A stretch of 64,000 bases of DNA from Mytilus trossulus (GCF_036588685.1 NC_086378.1:12689578-12753577); one strand, 5' to 3'; counted from the stretch's first letter, positions 47,945 to 60,032 are shown. Numbers and translations: made by a program. Notes: a model not told the origin generated them from the sequence alone.

Positions 47945-49740
47945 TATTAATGTCTATGCAAATAAAGGCAGTAGTAATATACCACTGTGAAATAGTTATA
48001 AAAACGAACAAAGGAAACATTACACTGCTGCTAAAACAAGCGCCAACATAAACAAAAAACTCTAACATCAATAAAAAAGATTTCTAACATCAATGAAAAA
48101 GAACTCTAACATCAATGGAAAAATAACTATGTGATAACAATTGCCATATTCCTGACTTGGAAGAGGACATTTTAAGTATGGCTTACCAAACCTCCCACTC
48201 ATATGACAATGTTAAAATACCGAAACACGTCTTTAAATTAACACTTAGGAAAACAGTCATATTTGGGAATATTTCACGTTTGGTATTTAAACCACAATAT
48301 AAGATTTGGTAAACATGTCGTTAGTTATTTCAGCGACTTTCTATACTCAAATGTAGACCGTTCCTTGTTAGTTTAAATACAGATACATTGAATTGATCAA
48401 CCAATTCGTGATGGTGTCAAATAACATTTACGGCGTGTCATTTTTATTCGTTCCTCCGCATAACAGTTTCTGTGCTGTCAACTTCCTGTATATGGTGAAC
48501 ATTTACTAGCATAGCGTATCTACTGAGATATTTGAACACCACACGACGAGACAAAGGGTTCAGAACGTTACTACTAAGAAATTGGAAATTGATAATTCGG
48601 AAGTTAAAATCGTTCCGTTTAACACAGATTTTAAATAATAAAACGCATCTATCCATCGAACTTGAAATAAAGCATACAACAGGTTTATTTACGTAAAAAA
48701 ACTGATTTCATTTTTCCTCATTGTGAACTTTTCTTTTCTTTCAAGCAAAATTACTGCCTAAAGAGTATATACCAATGAGTGAAAACGATGTTACATTGCT
48801 TGTTTTTGCTATCAGGATTTAGTTAATAGAGTGTTCAAATTGGAAATTTTGAAGTCTTTCATTCGAACATGTCACTGACGCCGTCCAGAGTTGGTTGACC
48901 GTATTAGTATATCTTATTCACATATGATAAGGAATGTATTCCAATTGTCATAACCACAATTATGTCCTCTTCCTCGAATATGACATCACCGAGGGAACCT
49001 TATAAGCGGGGGAGGGGGGGGGTGCTTATCTTTACTTTTCTTTGTTGTGTTTTTGTTGACTTGTTTGTATGTCTTTTTTTGCCATTTATTTTACAATACC
49101 GTCGTCTTTTCATGTGCACCACTGTGATGAGTATATATTATTTTAACAAACTTACGAATTTATGTATTTTCTGACCGATCCAAGACTTAAAGAAAATTTT
49201 ATAAACAACAATCAAAGTTGCAATTTTCTAAGTTTATCGTATTAAATATGAACCATTTTTGTCGTTCACTCAAGTAAAATATCTCCTGACTGCAAATTTT
49301 AAATGAGGAGGGGGTATTCGATGATTAGATTTTCGTCGGAGCTAACACAAAATTTAAATCCCGTTATCAATGATGAGATATATATTAATAGGATGTGGTT
49401 TGAGTGCCAATGAGACCAATCTAATCAAAGTGACAATTTATAAACGATAATAAATTTAAGGACAAAGTACGACCTTCAACACGGAGTCTAGGGTTACAAC
49501 AAACAGCAAGTTATAAAAGACTCTAAAATGACTAATATAAAACGATTCAAACGGTATAGTCTCTATATAATAAATGAGAAACGAAAAACACTTTTGAACC
49601 ACACCAACAAACGAAAACTTCTTATCAACAGGCTCCTGACGTAGGACAGGGTAGACAAATGCAACGGGTTTAAACATTTTAACAGACACCAACCTTAACA
49701 CTAAACTGCCACAGTAGTGTTACATTACAACATAAGAAGA
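47945..49740 (+). repeat. Upstream flank of paralogue 2 with dispersed repeats D, C and B
   Basis: 47945-48240 reversed family D fragment, 48440-48660 the repeat shared with 33840, 48860-49110 family C-related, 49385-49740 family B. The order is the same as in unit 1, so these insertions predate the duplication. Confidence 0.65.
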
Positions 49741-50248
49741 CACAATATGCATGAAAAATCTTTCAAATAATGTTTTGCACAGACTTCGTAGGAGGTGTAT
49801 TATTTCAGTTTGGGTATAAATTTAGTCATTAAAAGTAAGATTTCTTTATCAAGTTAATTTCATAAACAATGAATGAATCCAAACTCAGAAAAAATACGTT
49901 TGAACAAGATAATTGGTTACCATATTATGCTTGTATATAACATTTCCGAAAAGTATCTCAGTCTTGAATTAAAAAAGCTTTATAATATGTTTTTCCTTTT
50001 TGTTCAACAAATTCTCACTGAACTGCTTCACCCCTTCCTTTCAATTCTTCTGTTCACCTGATATCAGTGCAACAAATAATGTTGTAACCCATTTTCTGAA
50101 TTGTAAAACATGTATGCCAACTCGGTGAACTAGGTGAACAGGTTTGTTTTAATACTACATGTATCGAAATAAAAATTACTCAAGTCCTTGACACGGATTG
50201 TTTACCAAATTAACCCATAACTAGACAGATGTTGCTTGACATTTCTAG

Positions 50249-50255
50249 TATAAAA
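50249..50255 (+). promoter_or_regulatory. TATA box of paralogue 2
   Basis: TATAAAA 88 bases upstream of the ATG, in the same context as that of paralogue 1. Confidence 0.65.
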
Positions 50256-50336
50256 TTGACCAAGAGAGGTTTGCCATCATATTCAAGAGTTTTTGAAAAA
50301 ATCTTGAATAATTAAAACGGCTTTCTAAAGACGAAG

Positions 50337-53300
50337 ATGAAGTTTGCGACTGCTTTTTTGTTTTTGATCCTGATGGTATGCATAGATGAGTCATTCTCAT
50401 CCGGCTACATCCATAGTGACCATGTTAACTCATGCGGTATGTCTATTATATATGTTTGTTACCATTGCTTTAATTATTCTCTATAGGATATTCTTCTTTC
50501 ATTGTCAATAGAATTGTAACGTGATGAAACGACGACATCAATGTCATTACTAGCATATGTTTCACTATCACTAAGAACAAATTAAGGAGTTATTTCACCC
50601 GTCACATAACAAGAAATGTATCCGGAACGGGTGAAATTACTCCCAAATGAATTACTTGTATATGAAAATGTCATACTTGCGCGTGATTTTGTTTTTTTCC
50701 GTTTAATTTAAATAATTTGAAATACATCACGCAATCATATTCAATGATCGACAAAAGGAAGAATGTTTAATTATCGTGAGTGTCTGGAACCATAATGTCA
50801 ATACCTGATTCTAATACACTGGCAATTTAGATTGAGGTAACGATTCAGGAGGTCTTTAATGAAATTATCTTTATTGCTTTTTGTTTAAATGAATTCGGTA
50901 TCCAAGCAGTTTATTTTTTTTGGGTAGAAACTATATTGCAATTGTTAGGACGGACGTGAAACTGGAAAGACACTTTCTAAGATGTTTCTTACTTACTTGG
51001 CATGTAATTTAGCAAGTTGATACTTTCGTAATCAATATCTTGTCTTTTAGTATGTGGACTGGAGAAAAACGAAGGATATTGCAGTAATAAAGAACATTGT
51101 TATTCAACGGGAAGGTACTTCTACTACGACTCCAAGTCAGGAAAATGTAGACCTCTACATTACAAAGGTTATGGTGGTAATGCCAATAAATTTCACAGCA
51201 GGAAAGAATGCAGGCACGCATGTCGAAGTAAGTTATTGAAAATATATATTAGTATTAGAAATAATAATTGTTCAAATAATACATATGGCAATTTGATCTC
51301 GAATGTGAAATATTTACCAATTTCCATTATCTAACACTTTCTGAGCTCTACTAAGTGTTTATTGACAGTCAAAACTTCCATGGCGACGTGTCATAAGATT
51401 TATTGCTCTGAAATTATTATTTTTCATTTTGTCTTTATCGTGAAAACTATTATAGATAGAGAACAACTTTATGAAGCAAATATAAACAGCAAAACAAGAT
51501 TCACAAATGATTATAATTGTCAAAATCGTCAGTTAACCGAATGCCATTTTTGCGTTTTACACTATATCTCAAACATTACAATAGATAGAAGGAAACTTGA
51601 ATTTGAAAAAAATTATCAGCAAGACAATATTTCCATTTCCATTCTCAATTTTAATATCTACATTTCAAACAATAGGAATGAAAAAGTGAAAATCTTAGCA
51701 AATAATTTACAATAAATATATTAATCCTCAGAATTGTAACTATTAAACGACTCTAAAAAAGAGTTGCATTTCAAATTAATGCTGAGGAAGAATACACCAT
51801 ATCGCCTCTATGATTTGGAAATATGTTCCGCTTGAACTTTCGATGTCATTCAACAATCACTTTTCAATTATGGCATCATATATTTTCTAAATTCTTTATG
51901 ACGTCTTAATTTTTACGGGAACTTTTGTGATTTCCAGTGTTGATTTTTTTTCGTCGACTCCTTATTGGATTCATTGCCCTTTAATGACAATATTTACAAG
52001 TTTTTTAGCGTCTTGCCCTAAATGAATAAAATATAAAAGATACATAAAAATTAAAAAAAAAAAATATCAGTAGGTCAATTTCCACTTATTAGTCAAATTT
52101 GATTGATATTGTACATTGTTGTTAGTAGACCTTCACCTTTCATAGGAGCGATTTCCTTTAAAGAGGATTTTTACCCTTTTTCTGTGTTTCGATTGAAAAC
52201 TGAAACTAAACTGACCAAAAAAATCAGCATTACTTGAACATCAAAAAAGAAATTTTTGTCATGAATTCTATCATTGTTTACAAGGTTGGAGAGATTACAT
52301 TGTTGATTAGTGTTGATAATGCTCATATACCTAGGTGTGCGACACACATTTTTAAGACTCTATTTTTCATTTTTTTTAAACTTCATTCTTTGCTTTAATT
52401 TGTTTTCAGAAAAAGTAACCTAAAGAATCATGGCATAATTCAAGGATAAACACCTTTCTTTAATTGTCCCATTGCTTTCTATGCTAAATTGCGCAATTTC
52501 AAGCAGTCACATCTCTCTAGTCTTTTGAAAGTTTAATAAAGTGACAGTATTTAATTGTATGTTAACGTAAACCCTTTTTGGTGTTTTTTTTAACGGAAAA
52601 CAGCGACATACCTTTAATAACATATAACAAAATACTGATACTTGATGTCTGAAACCCAGGCAATAATACCGCTTTTTAATTTGCGTACATTTATTTTAAA
52701 TTATTTTTTTCAAATTCATAGCAAATCAATGGGCTGCAACGATCATCAGTCATTCAGCTTTCGTTTAATAAAAATGAAATATTCTACTTTTTTGAAAGCT
52801 ACACTTATTTTGTTTGAAACGTGTACTTCTTTCTTGAAATGATCTTTCAGACCGGACGTACATTAGTCGTGGTAAAAGTTAAAGGTATGCACAAAATGGC
52901 CGATAGGCAGATATGATTGTTTTCAATTTGTCTGTGTATTCTCGATATTTCATTCAACCTTACTTTGAGAACGTAAAATGTTTTTTTATTGTAATTTGCG
53001 CATCAATATTCTCCTTTTTTTATTTTAACGTTGTTGTGGTTATTGAGATGACATTTGTTTTTAAAACAAAATGCGAATCTGGCATGAGTTTCTCTAAAAA
53101 GTTCTAAAAAAGGTGAGGTTGATTCGTTCATACAAAAATATATATTGATATCTATCAAAATAAATATCCGAAAAATAGAAAATGCTATGTAAAGAATGTA
53201 TTTCGAAGTACCGCAAAAAATATCAATGATTTGCTATTGTGTTGTAATATCTTTCATACATAGTATTTTATTGTGCTCAATACCAATGATGTCACTGCCT

Positions 53301-56300
53301 GATGTTGTCGTTTTCCAGTATCAAATACCAAAAACCGTAACTTGTACTTAGATTTTTTCTAACACTGGTAGTCAATTCATCAGATTTTTATTCTGTATGT
53401 TGTCATTTATAGATATTGCGCTTGTATGTTTTGTACACGACTATAGAATAAATGTCTCAAAGTAAATATATATCACGCAACCACATTTATTGCTCATCTG
53501 TTTAGGTTTTTATAGCTCTCCAAAGAATATCATAAATTTCAGATCATGAATTTAGATCGAAAGTGAGTTATATACTTTGGATAAAAATAAACTACACTGT
53601 CCTTTTGTTTTATAGTTCAAACGCAATTTAAACGACAACCCCGCGTCAAACATGAAAGAAGTTCAGTTCGCTAATATAAATCATTTCAAGCTCTAAATTT
53701 ATAGTCAATATATTAATAGATTTGAAAGATAAGATTTGCAACCACAAATACCAATTACACATATGAGATATACAAACATGTTCTCAATTGATTTCAGAGG
53801 GATATGGTAATAAATGTGAGGTATGTCCAGCACCTACATACGTATACTATACCAAGTGTGGTTGCTATAGCAGGGGTTATTGTAATTGTCCACCTGGGTT
53901 TTATTGCTGTCCAGTAACATGCGGCCGCGGTGGCAGAGTTAGGGGTAAAGGATACTCATGTAGGAAGCCAATACAAGGTACGTCTAAGTTAAAGAACGAT
54001 TAATATTTGAACATAAGGATTAAAAAAGATCTTTTTTTTACATAAAACTCTCCCTTTTCTCCCTTTTTATCGATGATTGATTGATTGTTGGTGTTGAATG
54101 CCACAATCAGCATTATATCGTGGTGGTCACTTTTTATTTATGGAGAAATCCAACTGTCAGTAGAGAACAACTGACCATCGACATTAAAACTTACAATCCT
54201 TCTGAAATCAGATTGGTGTCGAACCCTTTATAAATGGAGGGAGCCGGAATACTCGGAAAGAACCACCGACAATTATACGAAAATTGGTAATCCCTGTCAA
54301 TTGAGATTGAAGTCGAAACTGCCACGTAAAGGTTTCAAATAGTTACATAAACGGTACCAACTTTCTGCACTAGATGCGCATGTCGACAATTAATGTCTCT
54401 TCGGTGATGCCCGAGGCCAAAATTTAGGAAAGTTATTAAAAGGACGAAGAGCTAAAAACCAAAAAGAACAAACAGTATAGATAAAGCGGGGCAAATAATA
54501 AGAGCTTTTAACGACGAAGATACATTCCTTCATTCTAAAAGTTTCAAACTAAACATCATTTCCTTTCTTCTTGAAGCTAAAGGCTTCATGTATCAGTCCG
54601 AAATAGAACGTAAATGTATAATACTTGTTGCTATTAAAAACAAATTAAAGAAAAATATTAAGAAAAACATATTTATATTTGAACTATTAACATAGACCAT
54701 GTCTTTCAACCGGATGCACAGCTCATTTCGCACGTTTTGTCTGGAAAATAAAAGCCTTTTCATCTTTGATATGTTCTTTTTTTCGAACTTCAATAGCAAT
54801 ACTACTTGATGTTCTTTGAACTATTGTGTCCATTGATTGATATTTTAGAAACCCAAAAGACATTATTTAATAGAAGCACTAAATTGAGTCCGACTATGGA
54901 AAAGACATACTGTATAAGTCAATAAATGACTGTATCAACATGAGGGCAGATGAATATGATATTTATCTGAATAACTGAATTATTGAAACTTTTCGAATGA
55001 AGGAATGTATCTTCGTCGTGCAAAGCTCTTAATTATTATTTGCCCCGCTTAGAAGCTTTTAATTGACTGAAACAATACAAGCGTACAAAAAAAAGAGTTA
55101 TATATGAAGCATTTCGAAAAATAAGTCGCACATACTCTTCAACTTTGTTCTTTTAAAATATGACCTTTTTAATTTTTTGATTCGATCGTTACTGATGATT
55201 TTTTTTATTGACGGAAAGTTAGTGGCGTGCACAATTTTAATATTGGTATCTATGATTAGTTTTTGTACTATAATTTTTTGACAGTTCAACTTTATTACTA
55301 TTAACATTATATTATCTGTATATATGTCATTATTTTTTAAGTAAGTCTCGCATAACTTGTTTATTCGTTGAACAACCAAACTATTTTTTATCCTTTTGCT
55401 TTTATCCGACGTTTAGTAAAATGTGCCAGGGGTCATGGACAAGGTACATGTGGAGGTGGCGGAAAACATAAAGGCAATACCGAAGACCGTAAAAATACAG
55501 AAAGGCCCGATAAGAATGATAAAGATGGCAACGGCAAAAACCGTAAAAATACAGAAAGGCGCCATAACAATGATAAAGATGGCAATGGCGAAGGCCATAA
55601 AAATACAGAAAGGCGCGATCACAATGATAAAGATGGTAGTGACGAAGGCCGTAAAAATACAGAAAGGCGCCATAACAATGACAAAGTTGGCAATGGCGAA
55701 GACCGTAAAAATACAGAAAGGCGCGATCACAATGATAAAGATGGCAATGGCGAAGACCGTAAAAATACAGAAAGGCACGATAACAATGATAAAGATGGTA
55801 ATGGTGAAGACCGTAAAAATACAGAAAGGCGCAACAACAATGATAAAGATGGTAATGGTGAAGATCGTAAAAATACAGAAAGGCGCAATCATAATGATAA
55901 AGATGGTAATGGTGAAGACCGTAAAAATACAGAAAGGCGCGATCACAATGATAAAGATGGCAATGGCGAGGACCGTAAAAATACAGAAAGGCGCGATCAC
56001 AATGATAAAGATGGCAACGGCGAAGACCGTAAAAATACAGAAAGGCGCGATAACAATGATAAAGATGGCAATGGCGAAGACCGTAAAAATACAGAAAGGC
56101 GCCATAACAATGATAAAGATGGCAATGGCGAAGACCGTAAAAATACAGAAAGGCGCGATCACAATGATAAAGATGGCAATGGCGAAGGCCATAAAAATAC
56201 AGAAAGGCGCGATCACAATGATAAAGATGGCAATGGCGAAGGCCATAAAAATACAGAAAGGCGCCATAACAATGATAAAGACGGCAATGGAGAAGGACAT

Positions 56301-56723
56301 AAAAATACAGAAAGGCGCGATCACAATGATAAAGATGGTAGTGAGGAAGGCCGTAAAAATACGGAAAGACGCGATCACAATGATAAAGATTGTAATGGCA
56401 AAGACCGTAAAAATACAGAAAGGCGCCATAACAATGATAAAGATGGCAATGGCGAAGACCGTAAAAATACAAAAAGGCGCGATCACAATGATAAAGATGG
56501 CAATGGCGAAGACCGTAAAAATACAGAAAGGCGCGATAAGAATGATAAAGATGGCAATGGCGAAGACCGTAAAAATACAGAAAGGCGCGATCACAATGAT
56601 AAAGATGGCAATGGCGAAGACCGTAAAAATACAGAAAGGCGCGATAACAATGATAAAGATGGCAATGGCAAAGACCATACAAATCACAATGATAAAGATG
56701 GTAATGTTGCAGATAAAGAATAG
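50337..56723 (+). CDS. Secreted Kunitz-like/ten-Cys/18-aa-repeat protein, paralogue 2 (intact)
   Basis: Four exons: 50337-50436, 51051-51227, 53798-53977 and 55417-56723. All introns are GT-AG and phase 1; 587 residues. Residues 1-21 form a signal peptide (MKFATAFLFLILMVCIDESF), so the product is probably secreted. Residues 35-91 are Kunitz-like, with Cys at 35, 44, 50, 66, 87 and 91; Tyr74 replaces the fourth classical Cys and C50 is extra. Residues 94-152 hold ten Cys (CEVC, CGC, CNC, CCPVTC and a last YSC). From 154 the tail has a KCARGHGQGTC head and 22 repeats of 18 residues, consensus RKNTERRDHNDKDGNGED: hydrophilic, without hydrophobic residues, surely disordered. DKDGNG resembles the start of EF-hand-type calcium loops, but the rest of the loop does not fit. 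I recognise no known family. An extracellular matrix, byssal, shell or defence role would be guesswork. Confidence 0.85.
51051..51227 (+). CDS. Exon 2 of paralogue 2: Kunitz-like domain with altered cysteines
   Basis: Classical Kunitz spacing is C-x8-C-x15-C-x7-C-x12-C-x3-C. Here it is C-x8-C-x5-C-x15-C-x20-C-x3-C, with Tyr at the missing fourth position (x7, Y, x12). Cys count stays even. The pattern suggests that bonds 1-6 and 3-5 are kept and the 2-4 bond is replaced by a local C44-C50 pair. The inhibitory P1 position is thereby displaced, so normal protease inhibition is doubtful. Confidence 0.85.
51240..53265 (+). other. About 2-kb extra sequence in intron 2 of paralogue 2
   Basis: Intron 2 is 0.55 kb in paralogue 1 and 2.57 kb in paralogue 2. 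Similarity resumes at about 53275 (CAATACCAATGATGTCACTG versus 37707). The extra block has no coding exon I can support. The 117-codon frame at 51362-51715 has no recognisable domain, though a small part near 51895-51935 resembles the 6720-8090 element. Confidence 0.65.
53798..53977 (+). CDS. Exon 3 of paralogue 2: ten-cysteine module
   Basis: 60 codons with ten Cys; differs from paralogue 1 mainly in the Gly/basic loop (GRGGRVRGKG versus a longer GKGKGKGK version) and in YSRGY versus YEKGY. All ten Cys are kept in both copies. Confidence 0.85.
54065..54340 (-). repeat. SINE-derived fragment in intron 3 of paralogue 2
   Basis: Unexpanded counterpart of 38520-39165: GGTGGTCACTTTTTATTTAT, then AACTGACCATCGACATTAAA and a single CCTGTCAATTGAGATTGAAG block. 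Confidence 0.7.
54341..55416 (+). other. Remainder of intron 3 of paralogue 2
   Basis: Has one copy of the 169-bp unit (54390-54550) and a family E block (about 55180-55255). About 54995-55045 carries the words TTCCTTCATTC and AAGCTCTT in reverse orientation relative to 54500-54540. Ends at the CGTTTAG acceptor. Confidence 0.6.
55417..56723 (+). CDS. Exon 4 of paralogue 2: 22-unit 18-residue repeat tail
   Basis: 23-codon head, 22 repeats at 55488-56675 (54 bp each), then a 15-codon end (HTNHNDKDGNVADKE) and TAG at 56721-56723. Variation is confined mostly to RRDH/RRHN/RRDN and GED/GEG. Unit 17 has a lone Cys (DKDCNGKD). Long open frames in the other two plus-strand frames and on the minus strand result from the 54-bp period. 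Confidence 0.9.
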
Positions 56724-56818
56724 ACTGAGCCATAAATCACATATTTTGATTGACAGAAGAAATCTATTTTGAACACCATCATTAGTATGCAAAGATATAA
56801 GTCGATTGAAGATCTATA

Positions 56819-56824
56819 AATAAA
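56819..56824 (+). terminator. Polyadenylation signal of paralogue 2
   Basis: AATAAA 96 bases after the stop, conserved with paralogue 1. Confidence 0.7.
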
Positions 56825-57084
56825 AATTTCTTCTGAACAGTGTTCATTTATTGTTACTGATTGCAGTACATACTTAAGTCTATAGTATTATTAATATTCA
56901 ATACAGATACTATCGTCTATTTTATTGACCACATTAGAAATTGAACAGGTTCTTTTGGTCACTTTTTGTATGCACAAAACATTGCTAAAACAAAATGATA
57001 ACAAACAAAAAAACAAGAAAATGTTTATTAAACTGAAATAGCTTCTTTTCTGGAATTATATAGATATCACAGAAATATTTTCGT

Positions 57085-58129
57085 TAAAAGCATTCTCTAG
57101 CGATATCTCGAAGATAAACTAGATCCCTCAACTTCACATTTTTATATATCAAACGACATATAGTCAGTTTGATACATGTTAAGGGGTTTAAGCTGTTATT
57201 AATCAATTAAAAAAGATCTATCAGCATTGGGCTCGTATTTTCGGCTAGACGTCATTTAACATTTCAAGCCATGAAAGAAATAAAACATAATTTTATTAGG
57301 TCAATGATGATTTCTTGTGGTCTTAATAGGTCAACAACATGTTATTTTCATGGTGTTTCATTCTTTCTTTTTTTAATTAACCTAACTTGCAAAATGCATG
57401 CGAAATCCAACTTCAAACGTCGGAGAAGTTAGGGATATGTAGATATGGGTTTGACTGTTTTTAAATGATTGACTTGCAAGTCAATACTTTGGGATGTTTT
57501 GATCGAATTTGACGAAATCTATAAAAACCAGTTGAAAAAGACCTAACTCATCAGATGGATACACATGGAAATACATTAAACAAAAACACAGAGTGGACAT
57601 GGAAGGGTACTTTTATATCCAATCAACAAAAAACACTAATTACTGATCTGAGAGTACTCGCAGTTACTGACAGCTAGTTCAGTGCCACTGACAACTAATA
57701 AAAAGATCATGCATCTAAGACTTAATTATCAATCGGTACACATCCAACATGCTTTTGATTTAGCGTAAAGACGTCAGAAAAAAAGTGACCTTGTGCAATG
57801 CTGAGATACAGCTATCGACAGATTGTAGAAAATGCTGATTTTGGATGTTTAAGTTTTTGATGAGTTATATTCTACCAAAGGGTTCAATCAGCTGTGATAA
57901 GTTTTACAAATAATCTCATGTTATAGTGCAGTTCTTTATGTATAACTTCTTTGTAATCACTTAGTATTACCCAGGCTTAACTTGGTTAAAAAAGATAGAT
58001 AAGTTAAAAAAAACACATCTTTCTATAACAGATTAAGACGGATGCAAAGTGATAGGTATATTTCATCGTGGGCGTTGAGTCAGTTGATCTACAAACGAGG
58101 TAAAACAACATTGTGTGAACAATCCGAAA
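57085..58129. other. Intergenic right of duplication unit 2, nothing recognised
   Basis: No supported exon or repeat. Confidence 0.4.
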
Positions 58130-58265
58130 CGTGTTTAAACGTCACTGGGTAGTCTTGTGTGAACGAAACACGCGTCTGAAGTACTGAATTTTAAACCAGT
58201 TATCTTTAGTTAGCTATTAAATGAAAAAAGTTCGAAAACCAAAACAAGTACAAAGTTGAAGAGCA
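58130..58265 (+). repeat. Dispersed repeat family E
   Basis: GTCACTGGGTAGTCTTGTGT, then ACACGCGTCTGAAGTACT and AACAAGTACAAAGTTGAAGA. The last block also occurs near 60630, suggesting that families D and E belong to one longer element. Confidence 0.6.
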
Positions 58266-58636
58266 TACTGCATCATTTACAATCCGGTTAGGATTATTTC
58301 TATGATGTATTTTTTTTCTAATTTAGCATCATATTTCAATAGCCTGTAATCGTTTAGAATGAAAGAAAATCATCATCTGTTAAACCATGCAAAATAATAT
58401 ATATTCCAACTACGGAACACTTAGAGATTTAGATTTTTTCAGAAACTAAGGTTTCAACTCCCTCAGTCGAAGTTCAACTCAGATCAATACTAATGTCCTT
58501 TAAAATCGTATAGCTTGTCAACTGTTTCGGTTCTTATACACCCATCGCTACAATATTCGCATTAAGCGTTCCTAAAGAATGTCAGTACGCGTATCAAATA
58601 TGCAACAAATCGTCACTTTTCAGATGGATTTTATCA

Positions 58637-58755
58637 AAAATAAAAGTGGCCGCATCCGTGTTCATCCTCAACCTTTATATATGTTATGTATTATTATCAA
58701 ATACAACGTACATTTCATTATTATGAATGAACACGAATGCGGCCACTTTCATTTA
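58637..58755. repeat. Short inverted repeat (hairpin-forming) element
   Basis: Arms of about 25 bp (AAAGTGGCCGCATCCGTGTT on the left; its near-exact complement AACACGAATGCGGCCACTTT on the right) flank an AT-rich loop of about 60 bp. The GC-rich arms stand out from their surroundings. Confidence 0.8.
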
Positions 58756-60032
58756 CGACGGAAACCGTCTAAAATTTAAGTAAAATGCTAAAATTGTTAA
58801 GATTTCAGTAATTTAGCATGACTTATTGATGTTAGTACTCGATATCTGTGCATTGTATAGACAAAAACAGCCCATATTTGTGTAGCATAAGCATTCTACT
58901 TTCCCATTAACAACTAAAAGATAACATTTTTACAATTTTGTAAAACGGCTTTATTTTGGGGCCAAAAAGGTGTCTTACTGAACCTACTCCTTTATAACAT
59001 GTTACAGCCCTTTTCATAATGCTAGCAAGACACATGTTTGGTCGACTTACTTGCTTTGTTTGTAGAAATATTTGCCCAACATTGTAACTAAGATTGAATC
59101 TGCAAACATATGATTAGGCGGTGTTAACCCTGAGTATAGGTAAATTTTACTATTTGATAATGTCTAATCAAATTAAAATATAGGTGTAATACCACCAAAT
59201 TACAGTACGTCACATCCGGTTGTATACGAAAATAGATCGAACATAAATATTTCCTTGAATTTGTCAGTTGTAGGTGATAAATCCTACATTTTATTGCAGT
59301 AAAACATTTCTGTATCATAAAAATATGTCTTTGGTATTCCAAAGCACCATTATTTTTAATCTGGGATTCCTATAGAATATTTTGGAAACTTGAGGTAAAA
59401 ATGGTTACTAATCCCTGTATCCAGATTAAATAAGGGGAGAAATTTGAATGGTTAACTTCCAGTGGTGGTAATTTTCTTATATGCAATGAAATGTTATGCG
59501 AGTTTTTTTCTATAGTACTGGACAGGATAAAACTTTACTCGCACCAAGTATTTCTTTATTTGAAATAAAGATGAATACTGCAAATTTTTTTCAAAAGTGC
59601 AAATTTAACAAAAACTAATAGGGGAAATCAATGATGGTTTTACACCTATAATGTATACACGTTTAAATCCGACTTTTTATGTTGTTTTTTAGTTGTCTGT
59701 CTTAGCCACGCAAATCTATGCCCGCATTATGAAAAGAGCTGAAAATGTGTTTTCATTTGGTTAATTTTGGAATCGTTCACCTCGAATTTAATTAATAAAG
59801 TTTATAATACCATCACGTCCTTAATATCAGAATAGGTCACCTCAGACCGACTCTGTAGGACAAGTTCTAATCACGATGTCCGAATTACGTTGTTACTTCA
59901 ATTTTGTTTGTTTTGATTGAAAACAAATCACTTTTTGGGCCCCTTATAGGTTTCTGGTCGAAATTAGACTAGGCTCCGTGTTGCAAACCGTACTTTTACC
60001 TATATAAATGGTTTACTTTTACAAGTTTTAAT
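58756..60032. other. Intergenic; one weak match to the 23215-23825 element ends
   Basis: About 58955-58998 (GGGGCCAAAAAGGTGTCTTA, then ACTCCTTTATAA) resembles an end of the CIBAR1-intron element. Nothing else supported. Confidence 0.4.

Larger units (their letters stand above)
46590..57084 (+). repeat. Segmental duplication unit 2
   Basis: Colinear with unit 1 from about TTCCAATATGTGACAATTTG (compare 31838) through the 3' flank of the gene. Its left edge coincides with the end of the 39-bp minisatellite. Confidence 0.8.

Noticed and set aside
51362..51715. 117-codon frame inside intron 2 of paralogue 2
   Set aside because: No domain, no homologue at the same place in paralogue 1, and composition like the AT-rich background.
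55488..56675. Calling the repeats EF-hands
   Set aside because: Only the DKDGNG half matches; the hydrophobic residue and the Glu at loop position 12 are absent, and there are no flanking helices.
50337..56723. Naming the gene as a byssal, shell-matrix or antimicrobial protein
   Set aside because: Secretion and high Cys content fit all three; no diagnostic motif decides between them.
55402..56792. Minus-strand open frames of 443 and 459 codons and a second plus-strand frame of 449 codons over the repeat exon
   Set aside because: They are by-products of a stop-free 54-bp repeat. The frame joined by splice sites to exons 1-3 is the plus-strand RKNTERRDHNDKDGNGED frame, as in paralogue 1.
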